Source of the DNA: Xanthomonas sp. CFBP 8443
Lineage (GTDB): Bacteria; Pseudomonadota; Gammaproteobacteria; Xanthomonadales; Xanthomonadaceae
NCBI RefSeq assembly: GCF_025666195.1
Contig: NZ_CP102592.1
Location: forward strand, 372,001 to 436,000
Direction of reading: 5' to 3'
DNA length: 64,000 nucleotides
Below, in pieces: positions 1 to 8,912 of this stretch; positions within the stretch are counted from its first letter, which is position 1; each line of letters begins with the position of its first letter. A program made the position numbers and the translations under genes. A model generated the notes under the pieces. It was not told the origin of the DNA. It saw nothing but the letters and a program-made list of their open reading frames with translations, and ran no database searches.

Positions 1-1248
1 GCCGAAGCGGCCCATGCCGGCGATCAGCACCTGCGCGCGCTGTTCGTCCACGGTGTCGTAGCTGGCGGCCGGCGGCGGCGCGCGCTTGGCCTTGGCCGTC
101 TCGCTGCCGTCGAGCAGGCGCTGGATGCCGATCAGCAGCAGCGGGGTCAGCGCCATCGACACGCCGACCACCGCGACCAGGCGGTCGTGGTTGGCGTCGT
201 CGAGCAGCTTCACGCGCTGCGCCTCGGTGAACACCACGAACGCGAATTCGCCGCCCAGCCACAGCAGGCTGCCCAGCAGCAACGCGCTGCGCAGCGGCAG
301 CCGCGCCACCCGGCCGATGCCGACCAGCAGGCTGAACTTGACCAGCAGCAGCGTGGCCACGCCGCCGGCGATCAGCCACGGTTCGGCGACGATGCGGTCC
401 AGGTCGATGCCCATGCCCACGGCGATGAAGAACACGCCCAGCAGCAGGCCCTGGAACGGTTCGATCTGCGCTTCCAGTTCGTGCCGGAATTCCGAATCGG
501 CCAGCAACACGCCGGCCAGGAACGCGCCCAGGCTCGGGCTCAGCCCGGCCTTCTGCAGGAACCAGGCATTGCCCAGCACCACCAGCAGCGCGCTGGCGGT
601 GAACACCTCGGGCATGCGCGTGCGCGCCACCATGCGGAACAGGTGGCGCAGCACGAAGCGGCCGCACAGCACCACTATCGCCAGCGCGCCCAGCGCCTGC
701 GCCACTTCGGGCCAGGTCAGGGTGTCGTTCTTGGCCCCGCCGAGCAGCGGGATCGCGGCCAGCAGCGGGATCGCGATCAGGTCCTGGAACAGCAGGATCG
801 CGAACCCGAGCCGGCCGTAGTCGCTGTTGAGCGCCTTGCGCTCGGCCAGCAACTGCAGGCCCACCGCGGTGGACGACAGCGCCAGCGCCAGGCCCACCAC
901 CAGCGCGCTTTTCCAGTTCAGGTCCAGGCACAGCAGCAGCGCGCCCAGCGGCAGCGCGGTCAGCACCACCTGCGCGGTGCCGGCGCCGAACACCGCGCGG
1001 CGCATCAGCTTCAGCCGCGCCGGCGACAGTTCCAGGCCGATCAGGAACAGCAGCATCACCACGCCGATCTCGGCGGCGTTGAGGATGCGTTCGGTGTCCT
1101 GCACGAAGCCAAGCCCGTCCGGGCCCAGCACCACGCCCGCGGCGAGATAGGCCAGCACCGCACCCAGGCCCAGGCGCTTGAATACCGGCACCGCGATGAC
1201 CGCGGCCAGCAGCAAGACCAGCGCCAGCTCCAGGCCGCCGCTATGCAT
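1..1248 (-). CDS. KefB/KefC-type monovalent cation:proton antiporter (3' part outside window)
   Basis: Inner-membrane K+/H+ exchanger of the CPA2 family. The 416 visible codons read MHSGGLELALVLLLAAV onward and hold the hydrophobic Na_H_Exchanger domain with about twelve predicted membrane segments. Family motifs include 'GVVLGPDGLGF', 'GVVMLLFLIGLELSP', 'ALSSTAVGLQLL' and 'LGAFLAGVLLADSEFRHELE'. The frame reaches the window edge at 'QVLIAGMGRFG', the beginning of the RCK/TrkA-N nucleotide-binding domain typical of Kef proteins. ATG at 1248 is the first in-frame start and directly opens the membrane domain. Kef channels are usually gated by glutathione adducts or NADH; that control is family knowledge and not visible here. 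KefB and KefC cannot be told apart from this part. Confidence 0.9.
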   Translation of the reverse strand, partial: MHSGGLELALVLLLAAVIAVPVFKRLGLGAVLAYLAAGVVLGPDGLGFVQDTERILNAAEIGVVMLLFLIGLELSPARLKLMRRAVFGAGTAQVVLTALPLGALLLCLDLNWKSALVVGLALALSSTAVGLQLLAERKALNSDYGRLGFAILLFQDLIAIPLLAAIPLLGGAKNDTLTWPEVAQALGALAIVVLCGRFVLRHLFRMVARTRMPEVFTASALLVVLGNAWFLQKAGLSPSLGAFLAGVLLADSEFRHELEAQIEPFQGLLLGVFFIAVGMGIDLDRIVAEPWLIAGGVATLLLVKFSLLVGIGRVARLPLRSALLLGSLLWLGGEFAFVVFTEAQRVKLLDDANHDRLVAVVGVSMALTPLLLIGIQRLLDGSETAKAKRAPPPAASYDTVDEQRAQVLIAGMGRFG

Positions 1249-1880
1249 GAGTCGTTTCCATCCCGACATTATGCAGCCGCCACGCGACCATTCGCTTACC
1301 CCGGATTGGGGTAGCAGGCGGGTCCAGGCTTGCGGCGCCGTCAGGTGCGGTGGAGGGAAGCCGCGGGAGGGATGCCGGGCGGCCTTGGGCCGTCGGCTCC
1401 GAAAGGGCGCTAGCTAGGCGAGCGGACTTGCTTCGTTCGTCGCGACTGAAGTCGCTCCCACAGGGACTTGCGGCCAGATTCCGATTCCCTGTGGGAGGGG
1501 CTTCGGCCCCGACAGGACCCGGCGCCGCGATGTCCGTGGCTGCGCTGGTCGCGGTTGCACCTGCTCCTGCGGGGAACTCGCGATTGACCGACGAAGTGCA
1601 CTGTGGAGAGGCTTCAGCCTCTGACAGGATGGGGTGTCGCAAGGTCCGCGGCTGCGCTGTAGCGACTGAAGCCGCTGCTGCAAGGAGCTCGCGATTGGGC
1701 CGATAGGTGCACTGTGGGAGGGGCTTCAGCCCCGACGCGTGGGCGCTGGAATCCACCGTCTTCCCCGCATCGCCCAAAGCCGCGCCCCGGCAGGCCGCGG
1801 AGCGTGCGCATTCCCGATCATCCCCACGCCAGCATCAGCCGTGTACCGTTGTCGCACCGCTTGCCCGCCCCGCGCCCGCC
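1249..1880. other. Intergenic region rich in REP-like palindromes, no gene
   Basis: This 630-bp gap separates the divergent antiporter and Pat genes. I find no credible coding frame. It contains about five diverged REP-like units (1439-1463, 1489-1515, 1601-1626, about 1660-1682, 1712-1736), described as a separate repeat entry. Promoters of both neighbours must lie here, but I cannot place them with confidence. Confidence 0.6.
1439..1736. repeat. Cluster of five REP-like palindromic units
   Basis: Short units of about 25 bp with a self-complementary core: GCGACTGAAGTCGC at 1439-1463, GGGGCTTCGGCCCC at 1489-1515, GAGGCTTCAGCCTC at 1601-1626, a weaker unit near 1660-1682, and GGGGCTTCAGCCCC at 1712-1736. 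Stem bases differ between copies but remain paired, so the hairpin is conserved rather than the primary sequence. The tetraloop-like centre TTCA/TTCG and the flanking CTGTGGGAG / GACAG are shared. Confidence 0.85.
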
Positions 1881-4598
1881 ATGAGCACCTATCACCTGCA
1901 GTCCGTGTTCCGCCCCGCCTCGGTCGCCATCGTCGGCGGCAGTCCGCGCGAGCGCTCGGCCGGGCGCGCGGTGGTGCGCAACCTGCGTGCGGCCGGGTTT
2001 CCCGGGCAGATCGGCTGGGTCAGCCCGCGCTACCGCGAGATCGACGGCGTGCCCACCGTGCGCGGACTCACCGATCTGCCGTGGGTGCCGGACCTAGTGG
2101 TCATCACCGCGCCGGCGCGGATCGTGCCGCGCATCGTCGCCATCGCCGCGCGGCGCGGCGTGGCCGCGGCGATCATCCTCACCGCCGGCCTGGGCGAAGG
2201 CCCGGGCTCGGCCGCGGCGCGGGTCGAAGCGGCCGCGCGCGCCAAGGGCCTGCGCATCCTCGGCCCGCACTGCCTGGGCGTGATCGCGCCGCACGCCAAG
2301 CTCAACGCCAGCATCGCCGCGCACTGCCCGCAGCCGGGCGACCTGGCGCTGATCTCCGAGTCCAGCGCCATCGCCGCGGCGCTGGTGGAGTGGGGCGTGG
2401 CGCGCTCGGTCGGGTTTTCCGCGGTGGTGTCGCTGGGCGATGCGCTGGACGTGGACTTCGGCGACCTGCTCGACTACTTCGCCACCGACTACCGCACCCG
2501 CGCCATCCTGCTGTACGTCGAACACATCCGCGACGCGCGCAAGTTCATGTCCGCCGCGCGCGCCGCGGCGCGCGCCAAACCGGTGGTGGTGGTGAAGTCC
2601 GGCCGCCAGCTGCGCATCGATCCCAATGCCGACACCCACGTGCAGGCGCTGGCCAGTTCCGACGCGGTCTACGGCGCCGCCTTCGCCCGCGCCGGCCTGC
2701 TGCGCGTGCGCGCGCTGGACGAACTGTTCGCCGCCGCCGAGACCCTGGGCCGGCTCAGCACCTTCCCCGGCCGCCGCCTGGCCATCCTCAGCAACGGCGG
2801 CGGCGTCGGCCGCCTGGCGGTGGACAAGCTGGCCGACCTCGGCGGCACCCTGGCCGCGCTGTCGCCGCAGACCCTGCAACGCCTGGAGCAGGCGCTGCCG
2901 CAGGAGTGGTCGCACGCCAACCCGGTGGACATCGTGGTCGACGCCGACGGCGAGCGCTACGCCGCCGCCGCCGAAGCGCTATTGGCCGATCCGGAGAACG
3001 ACGCGGTGCTGGTGGTCAACGTGCCGACCGCGTTCACCTCCTCCGCCGACGCCGCGCAGGCGCTGACCCGCACCCTCGGCCTGCGCCCACGCCACCATCG
3101 CGACAAGCCGGTGTTCGCGGTGTGGCTCGGCAACGACGAAAGCGCCACCGCCACCCTCAACGCCGCGCACATCCCCACCTACGCCACCGAGGCCGACGCG
3201 GTGCGCGGCTTCATGCATCTGGTGCGCTACCGCGAAGCGCAGGCGGCACTGATGGAGACGCCACCGAGCCTGCCCGAGGATTTCGTGTTCGACGCCGCCA
3301 CCGCGCGCGGCATCGTCGATGCCGCCCTGGCCGCCGGGCAGACCTGGCTCGACCCGCTGGCCACCAACCGCCTGCTCGCGGCCTACGGCATCCCGACCGC
3401 GCCGGTGGTGCATGCCGCCACTGCGGCCGAGGCCGCGCACGCGGCGGCGCCGATGCTGGCCGACGGCCTGGCGGTCGCGGTGAAGATCCATTCGGCCGAC
3501 ATCCCGCACAAGTCCGACGTCGACGGCGTGCGCCTGAACCTGGTCAGCGCGCAGGCGGTGCAGGACGCGGCCGAAGGCATCCTCGCCCGCGCGCGCGCCG
3601 CGCGGCCGGATGCGCGCATCGACGGCGTGCTGGTGCAGCCCACGCTGTTGCGGCCGAAGGCGCGCGAACTGATCGCCGGCATCGCCGACGACCCCACCTT
3701 CGGCCCGGTGATCGTGTTCGGCCGCGGCGGCACCGCGGTGGAAGTGATCGACGACAAGGCGCTGGCGCTGCCGCCGCTGGACCTGCGCCTGGCCCACGAA
3801 CTGATCGGCCGCACCCGCGTCAGCCGCATCCTCAAGGCCTACCGCGACGTGCCCGCGGCCGACGAGCGCGCCGTGGCGATGGTGCTGGTCAAGCTCGCGC
3901 AGCTGGCCGCCGATCTGCCCGAGGTCCGCGAACTGGACATCAACCCGCTGCTGGCCGACCGCGACGGCGTGATCGCGGTGGACGCGCGCGTGGCGGTGGC
4001 GCCGTCGCGGCGCCTGCACAAGGGCCGCGGCCACCCACGTTTCGCGATCTTCCCGTATCCGAAGGAATGGGAGCGGCGCATCGTGCTCAACGACGGCGCC
4101 GCCGCGTTCGTGCGCCCGGTGCGCCCGGAAGACGACGCGCTGTTCCGCAGCTTCTTCGCCCGCGTCACCGACGAGGACCTGCGCCTGCGCTTCTTCCAGG
4201 CGGTGAAGCACTTCAGCCACGAATTCATCGCGCGCCTGACCCAGCTCGACTACGCCCGCTCGATCGCCCTGGTCGCGATCGAGCCCAAGACCGGCGACAT
4301 GCTCGGCGCGGTGCGCCTGCACGCCGACGCCGACTACGACCGCGGCGAATACGGCATCCTGATCCGCTCCGATCTCAAGGGCCACGGCATCGGCTGGCAG
4401 CTGATGCGGATCATGATCGAATACGCCGGCTGGCTCGGCCTCAACGTCGTCGAAGGCCAGGTCCTGCGCGAGAACCGCACCATGCTGGCGATGTGCGAAC
4501 ACCTGGGGTTCAAGGCCACGCCGGACCCGGAGGATGCGACGTTGATGGATGTGGTGTTGCCGGTGGGGACGGGTGAGGGTGGCGGCCTGTCTCCATAA
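1881..4598 (+). CDS. pat: Pat-type protein acetyltransferase: NDP-forming acyl-CoA synthetase fused to GNAT
   Basis: A 905-aa protein built like the Salmonella Pat / E. coli YfiQ lysine acetyltransferases. An N-terminal CoA-binding and succinyl-CoA-synthetase-like region ('VFRPASVAIVGGSPRE', then 'ILGPHCLGVIAP') is followed by an ATP-grasp domain at about residues 495-705 ('VKIHSADIPHKSDVDGV', 'VIVFGRGGTAVEVIDDKA', 'ELDINPLLADRDG') and a C-terminal GNAT domain at about 740-895 ('VRPVRPEDDALF', acetyl-CoA loop 'LKGHGIGWQLM'). The synthetase part of Pat is usually inactive and regulatory; GNAT acetylates lysines such as that of acetyl-CoA synthetase. The frame is open from 1707, but ATG 1881 begins the conserved 'MSTYHLQSVFRPASVA' start. 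Two sirtuins at 26380 and 40769 could reverse its action (inference). Confidence 0.9.
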   Translation: MSTYHLQSVFRPASVAIVGGSPRERSAGRAVVRNLRAAGFPGQIGWVSPRYREIDGVPTVRGLTDLPWVPDLVVITAPARIVPRIVAIAARRGVAAAIILTAGLGEGPGSAAARVEAAARAKGLRILGPHCLGVIAPHAKLNASIAAHCPQPGDLALISESSAIAAALVEWGVARSVGFSAVVSLGDALDVDFGDLLDYFATDYRTRAILLYVEHIRDARKFMSAARAAARAKPVVVVKSGRQLRIDPNADTHVQALASSDAVYGAAFARAGLLRVRALDELFAAAETLGRLSTFPGRRLAILSNGGGVGRLAVDKLADLGGTLAALSPQTLQRLEQALPQEWSHANPVDIVVDADGERYAAAAEALLADPENDAVLVVNVPTAFTSSADAAQALTRTLGLRPRHHRDKPVFAVWLGNDESATATLNAAHIPTYATEADAVRGFMHLVRYREAQAALMETPPSLPEDFVFDAATARGIVDAALAAGQTWLDPLATNRLLAAYGIPTAPVVHAATAAEAAHAAAPMLADGLAVAVKIHSADIPHKSDVDGVRLNLVSAQAVQDAAEGILARARAARPDARIDGVLVQPTLLRPKARELIAGIADDPTFGPVIVFGRGGTAVEVIDDKALALPPLDLRLAHELIGRTRVSRILKAYRDVPAADERAVAMVLVKLAQLAADLPEVRELDINPLLADRDGVIAVDARVAVAPSRRLHKGRGHPRFAIFPYPKEWERRIVLNDGAAAFVRPVRPEDDALFRSFFARVTDEDLRLRFFQAVKHFSHEFIARLTQLDYARSIALVAIEPKTGDMLGAVRLHADADYDRGEYGILIRSDLKGHGIGWQLMRIMIEYAGWLGLNVVEGQVLRENRTMLAMCEHLGFKATPDPEDATLMDVVLPVGTGEGGGLSP

Positions 4599-4757
4599 GC
4601 AACTAGGGATGGCATGGTGCGAAACCGGCTACGTAGCGGCGCACTGCGCTGAGGCGACATGGATGTTTCCGAATCCCCAGATTTTGCATGACGGTATTAG
4701 GGAGCCGGTGCTTGAAAATGATGCCATCGAATCGCGGCGAAAGCTGATGGGAGGCCT

Positions 4758-5108
4758 GTGGAACTGTTGCTGACAATCGCGTTCGTTCCGTTTTCTATAT
4801 TCGCAGCAGTCCGTATTTTTCCGGGGCTCAGGCCACCGAAGCATAGGCCGCTGACTTTCATCGCTGGTGGTACTTTCACGCTGCTGCTGGGCGCAATGAG
4901 TGGCTTTGCCCTACGCTCGAACCTGCAGACCGGATCCATCGGCTTTGATGGCCGCTACCTGCGCGGCATCCACGCGACTTCTGCAGAGCAGCCTATGGAA
5001 TATTGGGGAGTCGTGCTGGTGTTCTATGCGGTGTCAGTGCTAATCGCTGGTTTCGGACTTGCAGCGATTGGTTTGAGCTTCCGCAAAGGGCTGGAGGGTG
5101 GTTCTTAG
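4758..5108 (+). CDS. Small membrane protein of unknown function, atypical base composition
   Basis: A 116-aa product from a GTG start at 4758, preceded by GGGAGG at 4749-4754 (spacing only 3, so the start is uncertain). Three hydrophobic segments are visible at about residues 3-20, 33-52 and 83-105, suggesting an inner-membrane protein. No family recognised. The stretch 4620-5110 is clearly less GC-rich than its surroundings and uses codons rare elsewhere in the window (ttt, tat, cta, gca), which suggests a recently acquired or poorly ameliorated gene. The preceding 150 bp has the same composition and no clear gene. Confidence 0.5.
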   Translation: MELLLTIAFVPFSIFAAVRIFPGLRPPKHRPLTFIAGGTFTLLLGAMSGFALRSNLQTGSIGFDGRYLRGIHATSAEQPMEYWGVVLVFYAVSVLIAGFGLAAIGLSFRKGLEGGS

Positions 5109-5699
5109 CAGTACGCAGGACGGTACCGCTTTTACGGGAATCACAGTCGACGCGGTTGCCGTGGATGCTTGCGCTGCAGGGCCCGTCGCAGGCTCCGGCG
5201 CATCCGCGGCGAGCTGCTGTGGGCCCGCGTTTTGCAAGCAGCGTGGGGTCGCACCGGCCATCGGCTTGCAACCGCCGCACGCCGGGCGAGGCAAGACGCC
5301 CCGCCCGGCATGCACTCCATGGCGCTACAGCTGCGTCGAGCGCAGGAGGCAGGCGCCGGCATGGTGCAGCATCGGGGGACGAATGCCGCAAGCGGGCGTT
5401 GACCTGCCACGCGCTGCCAGCTGACGCGGCGTGCGCCGGATGCGCATCCATCGCGCGCGATCCGGCGCGTCGCTCGACGGTTTCGACTCTAGCCGATCGT
5501 CCCGACGCACGAAGTAGACAGTTGCGCAGCCACGTGCGGCTGCCGTGCGCCGCCGCCGCGTGCCGCATACGCACACGAACCACGCCGGAGGCGCCCCAAC
5601 TGATCGGCGTGTGCCGGGTGCATCGGCGATACGGCGGCAGTCATCGCACCCTGGCAGAATCGGCCTGCGCCACCGTCGGCGCTGCGCGAGGGGCGCCGT
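5109..5699. other. Intergenic region, nothing recognised
   Basis: About 590 bp between the small membrane protein and chrA. Frames on both strands are open only because of high GC and give Arg/Ala/Pro-rich translations without family motifs. No repeat, hairpin with T-run or tRNA was seen. A degraded gene cannot be excluded. Confidence 0.4.
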
Positions 5700-6938
5700 A
5701 TGTCTGTTGCCGAACGTCCGCCGATGTCCGCGCCGGTCCGCGCCAGCGACGTGCTGCGCGTGTTCCTGCGCCTGGGATTGACCAGTTTCGGCGGCCCGCT
5801 CGCGCACCTGGGCTATTTCCGCGAGGAATTCGTGCGCCGCCGCGGCTGGCTGGACGAGGCCGGCTTCGCGCAGCTGCTGTCGTTGTGCCAGGTGCTGCCC
5901 GGCCCGACCAGCAGCCAGCTGGGCGTCGCCATCGGCTGGCGCTGCGCGGGCTGGCGCGGGGCGGTGGCGGCGTTCGTCGGCTTCACCCTGCCGTCGGCGC
6001 TGCTGATGTTCGCGCTGGCGCTGTCCGCACCGCGGTGGCTGCTGCATCCGCTCGGCGCGGAACTGCTGCACGGACTCAAGCTGGTCGCGGTGGTGGTGGT
6101 CGCGCATGGCGTGTACGCGATGGCGCGCACGCTGACCCCGGACCTGCGCCGCGCGCTGTTGGCGGTGACCGCCGCCGCCCTGGTGCTGGCGCTCGACCGC
6201 GGCTGGGGCCAGCCGCTGGCGATCGGGCTGGGCGCGCTGGCCGGGATCGCGTGGTGTCGGCCGCCGCCGGTGGCGATGGCCGCCGCCGCGCCGTGGCGCT
6301 GGCGGCGCGATGTGGGGACGCTCTGCGCGTTGGCGTTCGGCGGGCTGCTGGTGGCCGCCCTGTGGGCGTCCACGCAGACCGCTGCGCCGCCATCGCCGGC
6401 GTCGATCGCCGCGGCGTTCTATCGCGCCGGGGCGCTGGTGTTCGGCGGCGGCCACGTGGTGCTGCCGCTGCTGCAACGCGAGCTGGTCGCCAGCGGCTGG
6501 ATGTCGGCCGATACCTTCCTCGCCGGCTATGGCGCGGCCCAGGCGATGCCGGGCCCGATGTTCACGCTGGCCGCCTACCTGGGCGCGAACGCCGGCGCAG
6601 GCGTCGCCCCTGGCGCGGGTGCGGCGTTGGCGCTGGCGGCGTTGTTCGCGCCGGGCATGTTGGCCTTGGGCGCGGCGTTGCCGCTGTGGCAGGCGCTGGC
6701 CTGGCGCCCGCCGGTGGCGCGGGCCCTGGCCGGCATCAATGCCGCGGTGGTCGGTCTGCTGGCCGCGGCGCTGTACGACCCATTGTGGCGCGACGGGATC
6801 CGCAGCCCGCCGGACCTACTGGTGGTAGCGTTGGGCCTGGTGCTGATGGCGCGCCTGCAGCGCCCGGCGCTGTGGGTCGTGGCATGGTGTGTGGCGGCGA
6901 CGCTCGGCCTTGGCGCGCTCGGGGCGACGGTGCGATAG
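5700..6938 (+). CDS. chrA: Chromate transporter ChrA (two CHR domains)
   Basis: Inner-membrane chromate efflux protein of the CHR superfamily, 412 aa, the length of bidomain ChrA. The first CHR half (about residues 14-190) has the signature 'LGLTSFGGPLAHLGYFREEF' and 'VLPGPTSSQLG'. The second half (about 225-400) repeats the pattern as 'ALVFGGGHVVLPLLQREL' and 'AMPGPMFTLAAYLGAN'. Each half has several membrane segments, as expected for an antiparallel fused pair. ATG 5700 was chosen; an in-frame ATG at 5724 is also possible. No ChrB regulator or other chromate gene is adjacent. Some members transport sulfate or have unknown substrates, so chromate is inferred from family. Confidence 0.9.
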   Translation: MSVAERPPMSAPVRASDVLRVFLRLGLTSFGGPLAHLGYFREEFVRRRGWLDEAGFAQLLSLCQVLPGPTSSQLGVAIGWRCAGWRGAVAAFVGFTLPSALLMFALALSAPRWLLHPLGAELLHGLKLVAVVVVAHGVYAMARTLTPDLRRALLAVTAAALVLALDRGWGQPLAIGLGALAGIAWCRPPPVAMAAAAPWRWRRDVGTLCALAFGGLLVAALWASTQTAAPPSPASIAAAFYRAGALVFGGGHVVLPLLQRELVASGWMSADTFLAGYGAAQAMPGPMFTLAAYLGANAGAGVAPGAGAALALAALFAPGMLALGAALPLWQALAWRPPVARALAGINAAVVGLLAAALYDPLWRDGIRSPPDLLVVALGLVLMARLQRPALWVVAWCVAATLGLGALGATVR

Positions 6939-7028
6939 GCGCAGCCGGCGCTGGCCGCCGCCGAGCGTCCCCGACGTTGCTGTCGGCAAGCAGGTCGTGA
7001 TGCCAGTTGCTCATTTCCAGGTGGCCCC

Positions 7029-7574
7029 ATGCGCACGCACGGAACGTTGATCAAATGGAACGAGGAGCGCGGCTTCGGCTTCGTACGCTCGGCGCATGGC
7101 GATGCCGAAATCTTCGTGCACATCGCATCGTTCCCGCGCGACGGCGTGCGTCCGCGGCTCGGCGAGTTGATTTCGTTCGATCTGGAACACGACGCGGAAG
7201 GGCGGCCGCGTGCGGTGCGGGTAATGCGTCCGGGGCATGCTCCGGCCAGGCGCGGGCGCCCGGCCGCTGCCGGCAGGCGGCGTCGTGGCGCGCTCGGCAG
7301 CGGGCTGGCGGTGTTGGTGCTGCTCGGCATCGGCGTCTATGCGTATTCGCTGATCGCACCGCGCTTCGCCGCCGCGCCGGTGCCGGACATGACCGCACCG
7401 GTGGCGCCGGCTACGCAGGCGGCCGCCGAGCCGCGCTTCCAGTGCGACGGACGCACCCGCTGCACGCAGATGACCTCGTGCGAGGAGGCCACCTATTTTC
7501 TGCAGCATTGCCCTGGCGCGAAGATGGATGGCAACCACGACGGCGTGCCGTGCGAGCAGCAGTGGTGTCACTAG
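7029..7574 (+). CDS. Cold-shock domain / transmembrane / Excalibur fusion protein
   Basis: A 181-aa protein with three parts. Residues 1-66 form a cold-shock domain: 'GTLIKWNEERGFGFV' carries RNP1 and 'EIFVHIASF' carries RNP2, both nucleic-acid-binding motifs. A basic linker (about 72-87, 'RRGRP...GRRRRG') precedes one membrane helix at about 88-110. Residues 138-180 form an Excalibur-type calcium-binding module: 'MDGNHDGVPCEQQWC' has the DxDxDG-like loop, and six cysteines (139, 145, 151, 161, 175, 180) could form disulfides. By the positive-inside rule the cold-shock domain would be cytoplasmic and the Excalibur module periplasmic. Function unknown. CSD proteins with C-terminal membrane domains are known; I have no evidence for signalling. 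Confidence 0.8.
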   Translation: MRTHGTLIKWNEERGFGFVRSAHGDAEIFVHIASFPRDGVRPRLGELISFDLEHDAEGRPRAVRVMRPGHAPARRGRPAAAGRRRRGALGSGLAVLVLLGIGVYAYSLIAPRFAAAPVPDMTAPVAPATQAAAEPRFQCDGRTRCTQMTSCEEATYFLQHCPGAKMDGNHDGVPCEQQWCH

Positions 7575-7720
7575 TGCGCGACGGATGCAGCATGCGTTGC
7601 GGACCTTGCGTGCCGAGGGCGGCGCGCGCGGCTCCGGGCAGCTACGTTGACGCGCCTGCTTGCGCGCCCACACACTCGCCGTGGCCACTGCAGCGCCCGC
7701 GCCTCGACTAGGAAGATGGG

Positions 7721-8137
7721 ATGAGTTACGACCTGACGGTATTCGACATGGATGCGGCACCGCGACAGCGCGCGCAGTTCCTGGCCTGGTACGAGACCCA
7801 GACCGAATGGAGCGAGGAGCACGGCTACGACGATCCGGCCGTGAGCTCGGCACCGCTGCGCGCATGGTTCCTGGACATGATCGCTGCGTTTCCGCCGATG
7901 AACGGCCCGCTGGCCGCGGACGACGTCGACGAAGCGCCTGGGCGCGCCACCGACTACAGCGTCGGCCGTTCGCTCATCTTTGCGGCGTTCGCCTGGTCGC
8001 AGGCGCAAGAGGCGTACGCAGCCATGTACGGCCTGGCCGCCAAGCATGGCCTGGGCTTCTTCGATGCCAGCTCCGAACTGGGCGAAGTCTGGTGGCCGGA
8101 TGGCCAGGGCGGGCTCGCGCTCGCCCACACGGACTAG
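7721..8137 (+). CDS. Conserved hypothetical protein, 138 aa, soluble
   Basis: Starts 'MSYDLTVFDMDAAPRQRAQF', is rich in aromatic residues (several Trp, Tyr, Phe) and acidic overall, with no signal peptide or membrane segment. The pattern 'YDLxVFDxxxAP...FLxWYxxQTEWxExHGYDDP' reminds me of a small family of uncharacterised bacterial proteins, but I cannot name a function. ATG 7721 is supported by a nearby GGAAGATGGG purine stretch. It stands alone between the cold-shock fusion and a small membrane protein. Confidence 0.65.
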   Translation: MSYDLTVFDMDAAPRQRAQFLAWYETQTEWSEEHGYDDPAVSSAPLRAWFLDMIAAFPPMNGPLAADDVDEAPGRATDYSVGRSLIFAAFAWSQAQEAYAAMYGLAAKHGLGFFDASSELGEVWWPDGQGGLALAHTD

Positions 8138-8512
8138 CCGATTCGCTGCGCTCGTCCGTCATCCGCTGCGGCATGCGGCAAGGTGCCGTTCTTCCCGATG
8201 ACACTTCCTGGCACGGTCGTGTACCGGTCCGCGTTCTATAGGCGCGGCATCGACACGATTGCCGCGGCGATGGACTGTTCGGCAGAGTGGCTTGGTACGT
8301 GGCGTCATTCCGGCGCTGGCTGGCTCGGTTGTGGGTCCTTGGGCGGCGCAGACGTTGCATGCACAGGCACCGCCGACCGCCAGCGCGCACACATATGCCG
8401 CGCCGAAAACGACTCATCGCGGCGCAGTCCGACGCTGGCGCGCATCGCCGCGGTCTTGACCGCACCGTGATACCGGCTTCGCTAAGGTCGAGGCTCCCGC
8501 ACAGGTGTTTCC
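8138..8512. other. Intergenic region, nothing recognised
   Basis: About 375 bp. A plus-strand open frame at 8183-8470 (95 codons) has no recognisable motif and amino-acid use typical of chance GC-rich frames. No terminator hairpin with a T-run, no repeat and no RNA gene were seen. Confidence 0.4.
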
Positions 8513-8905
8513 ATGTCCGAGCCTCGACTTCCTCCCGCCAAGACCCGCGCGCTGTCGCTGGGCTTCTTCGTCTTCGTGGCGGCGGTCGCCGTCATCCTCT
8601 GGTTCCTGGTGCGCCCGTACGGCGCGGTGTACTTTTTCCCGGTGCATTTCCTGGTCGGGTTGGGATTGCCGTTTTTGTTCTACGCGTTGGGGGCCAGCCG
8701 CGCCTGGTTCCTGCTCGGCCTGGCGGCGACGGCGATCGTGCTGGTCGTGTTGAATGTCTGGGGCGACGAACTCGGTGGCGCGGCGCCGCGGGTGTTCGAC
8801 TGGGCGCATGGGTTCGCCGGCCTGCTCGGGTTAGTGCTGGCCTATGGCGTGTTCCGCATGTCCAGCCGTGCCCGGCAGCGGCACGCGCCCTCCGCGCCGC
8901 GCTGA
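8513..8905 (+). CDS. Small integral membrane protein, unknown function
   Basis: A 130-aa protein with four hydrophobic stretches at about residues 14-33, 41-60, 63-83 and 97-115, suggesting a four-helix inner-membrane protein. The N-terminus is short and charged, and the C-terminal tail is basic ('SSRARQRHAPSAPR') and probably cytoplasmic. ATG 8513 is the first start. The gene converges on the DUF6065 gene with only 7 bp between stop codons. No family recognised. Confidence 0.65.
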   Translation: MSEPRLPPAKTRALSLGFFVFVAAVAVILWFLVRPYGAVYFFPVHFLVGLGLPFLFYALGASRAWFLLGLAATAIVLVVLNVWGDELGGAAPRVFDWAHGFAGLLGLVLAYGVFRMSSRARQRHAPSAPR

Positions 8906-8912
8906 ATCGCGC

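Noticed and set aside
187..1314. Plus-strand His/Gln-rich open frame over the antiporter
   Set aside because: Antisense of the Kef-type gene; composition is that of a GC-rich shadow frame.
8183..8470. Possible 95-codon gene
   Set aside because: No motif, no convincing ribosome site and codon use typical of chance GC-rich frames.
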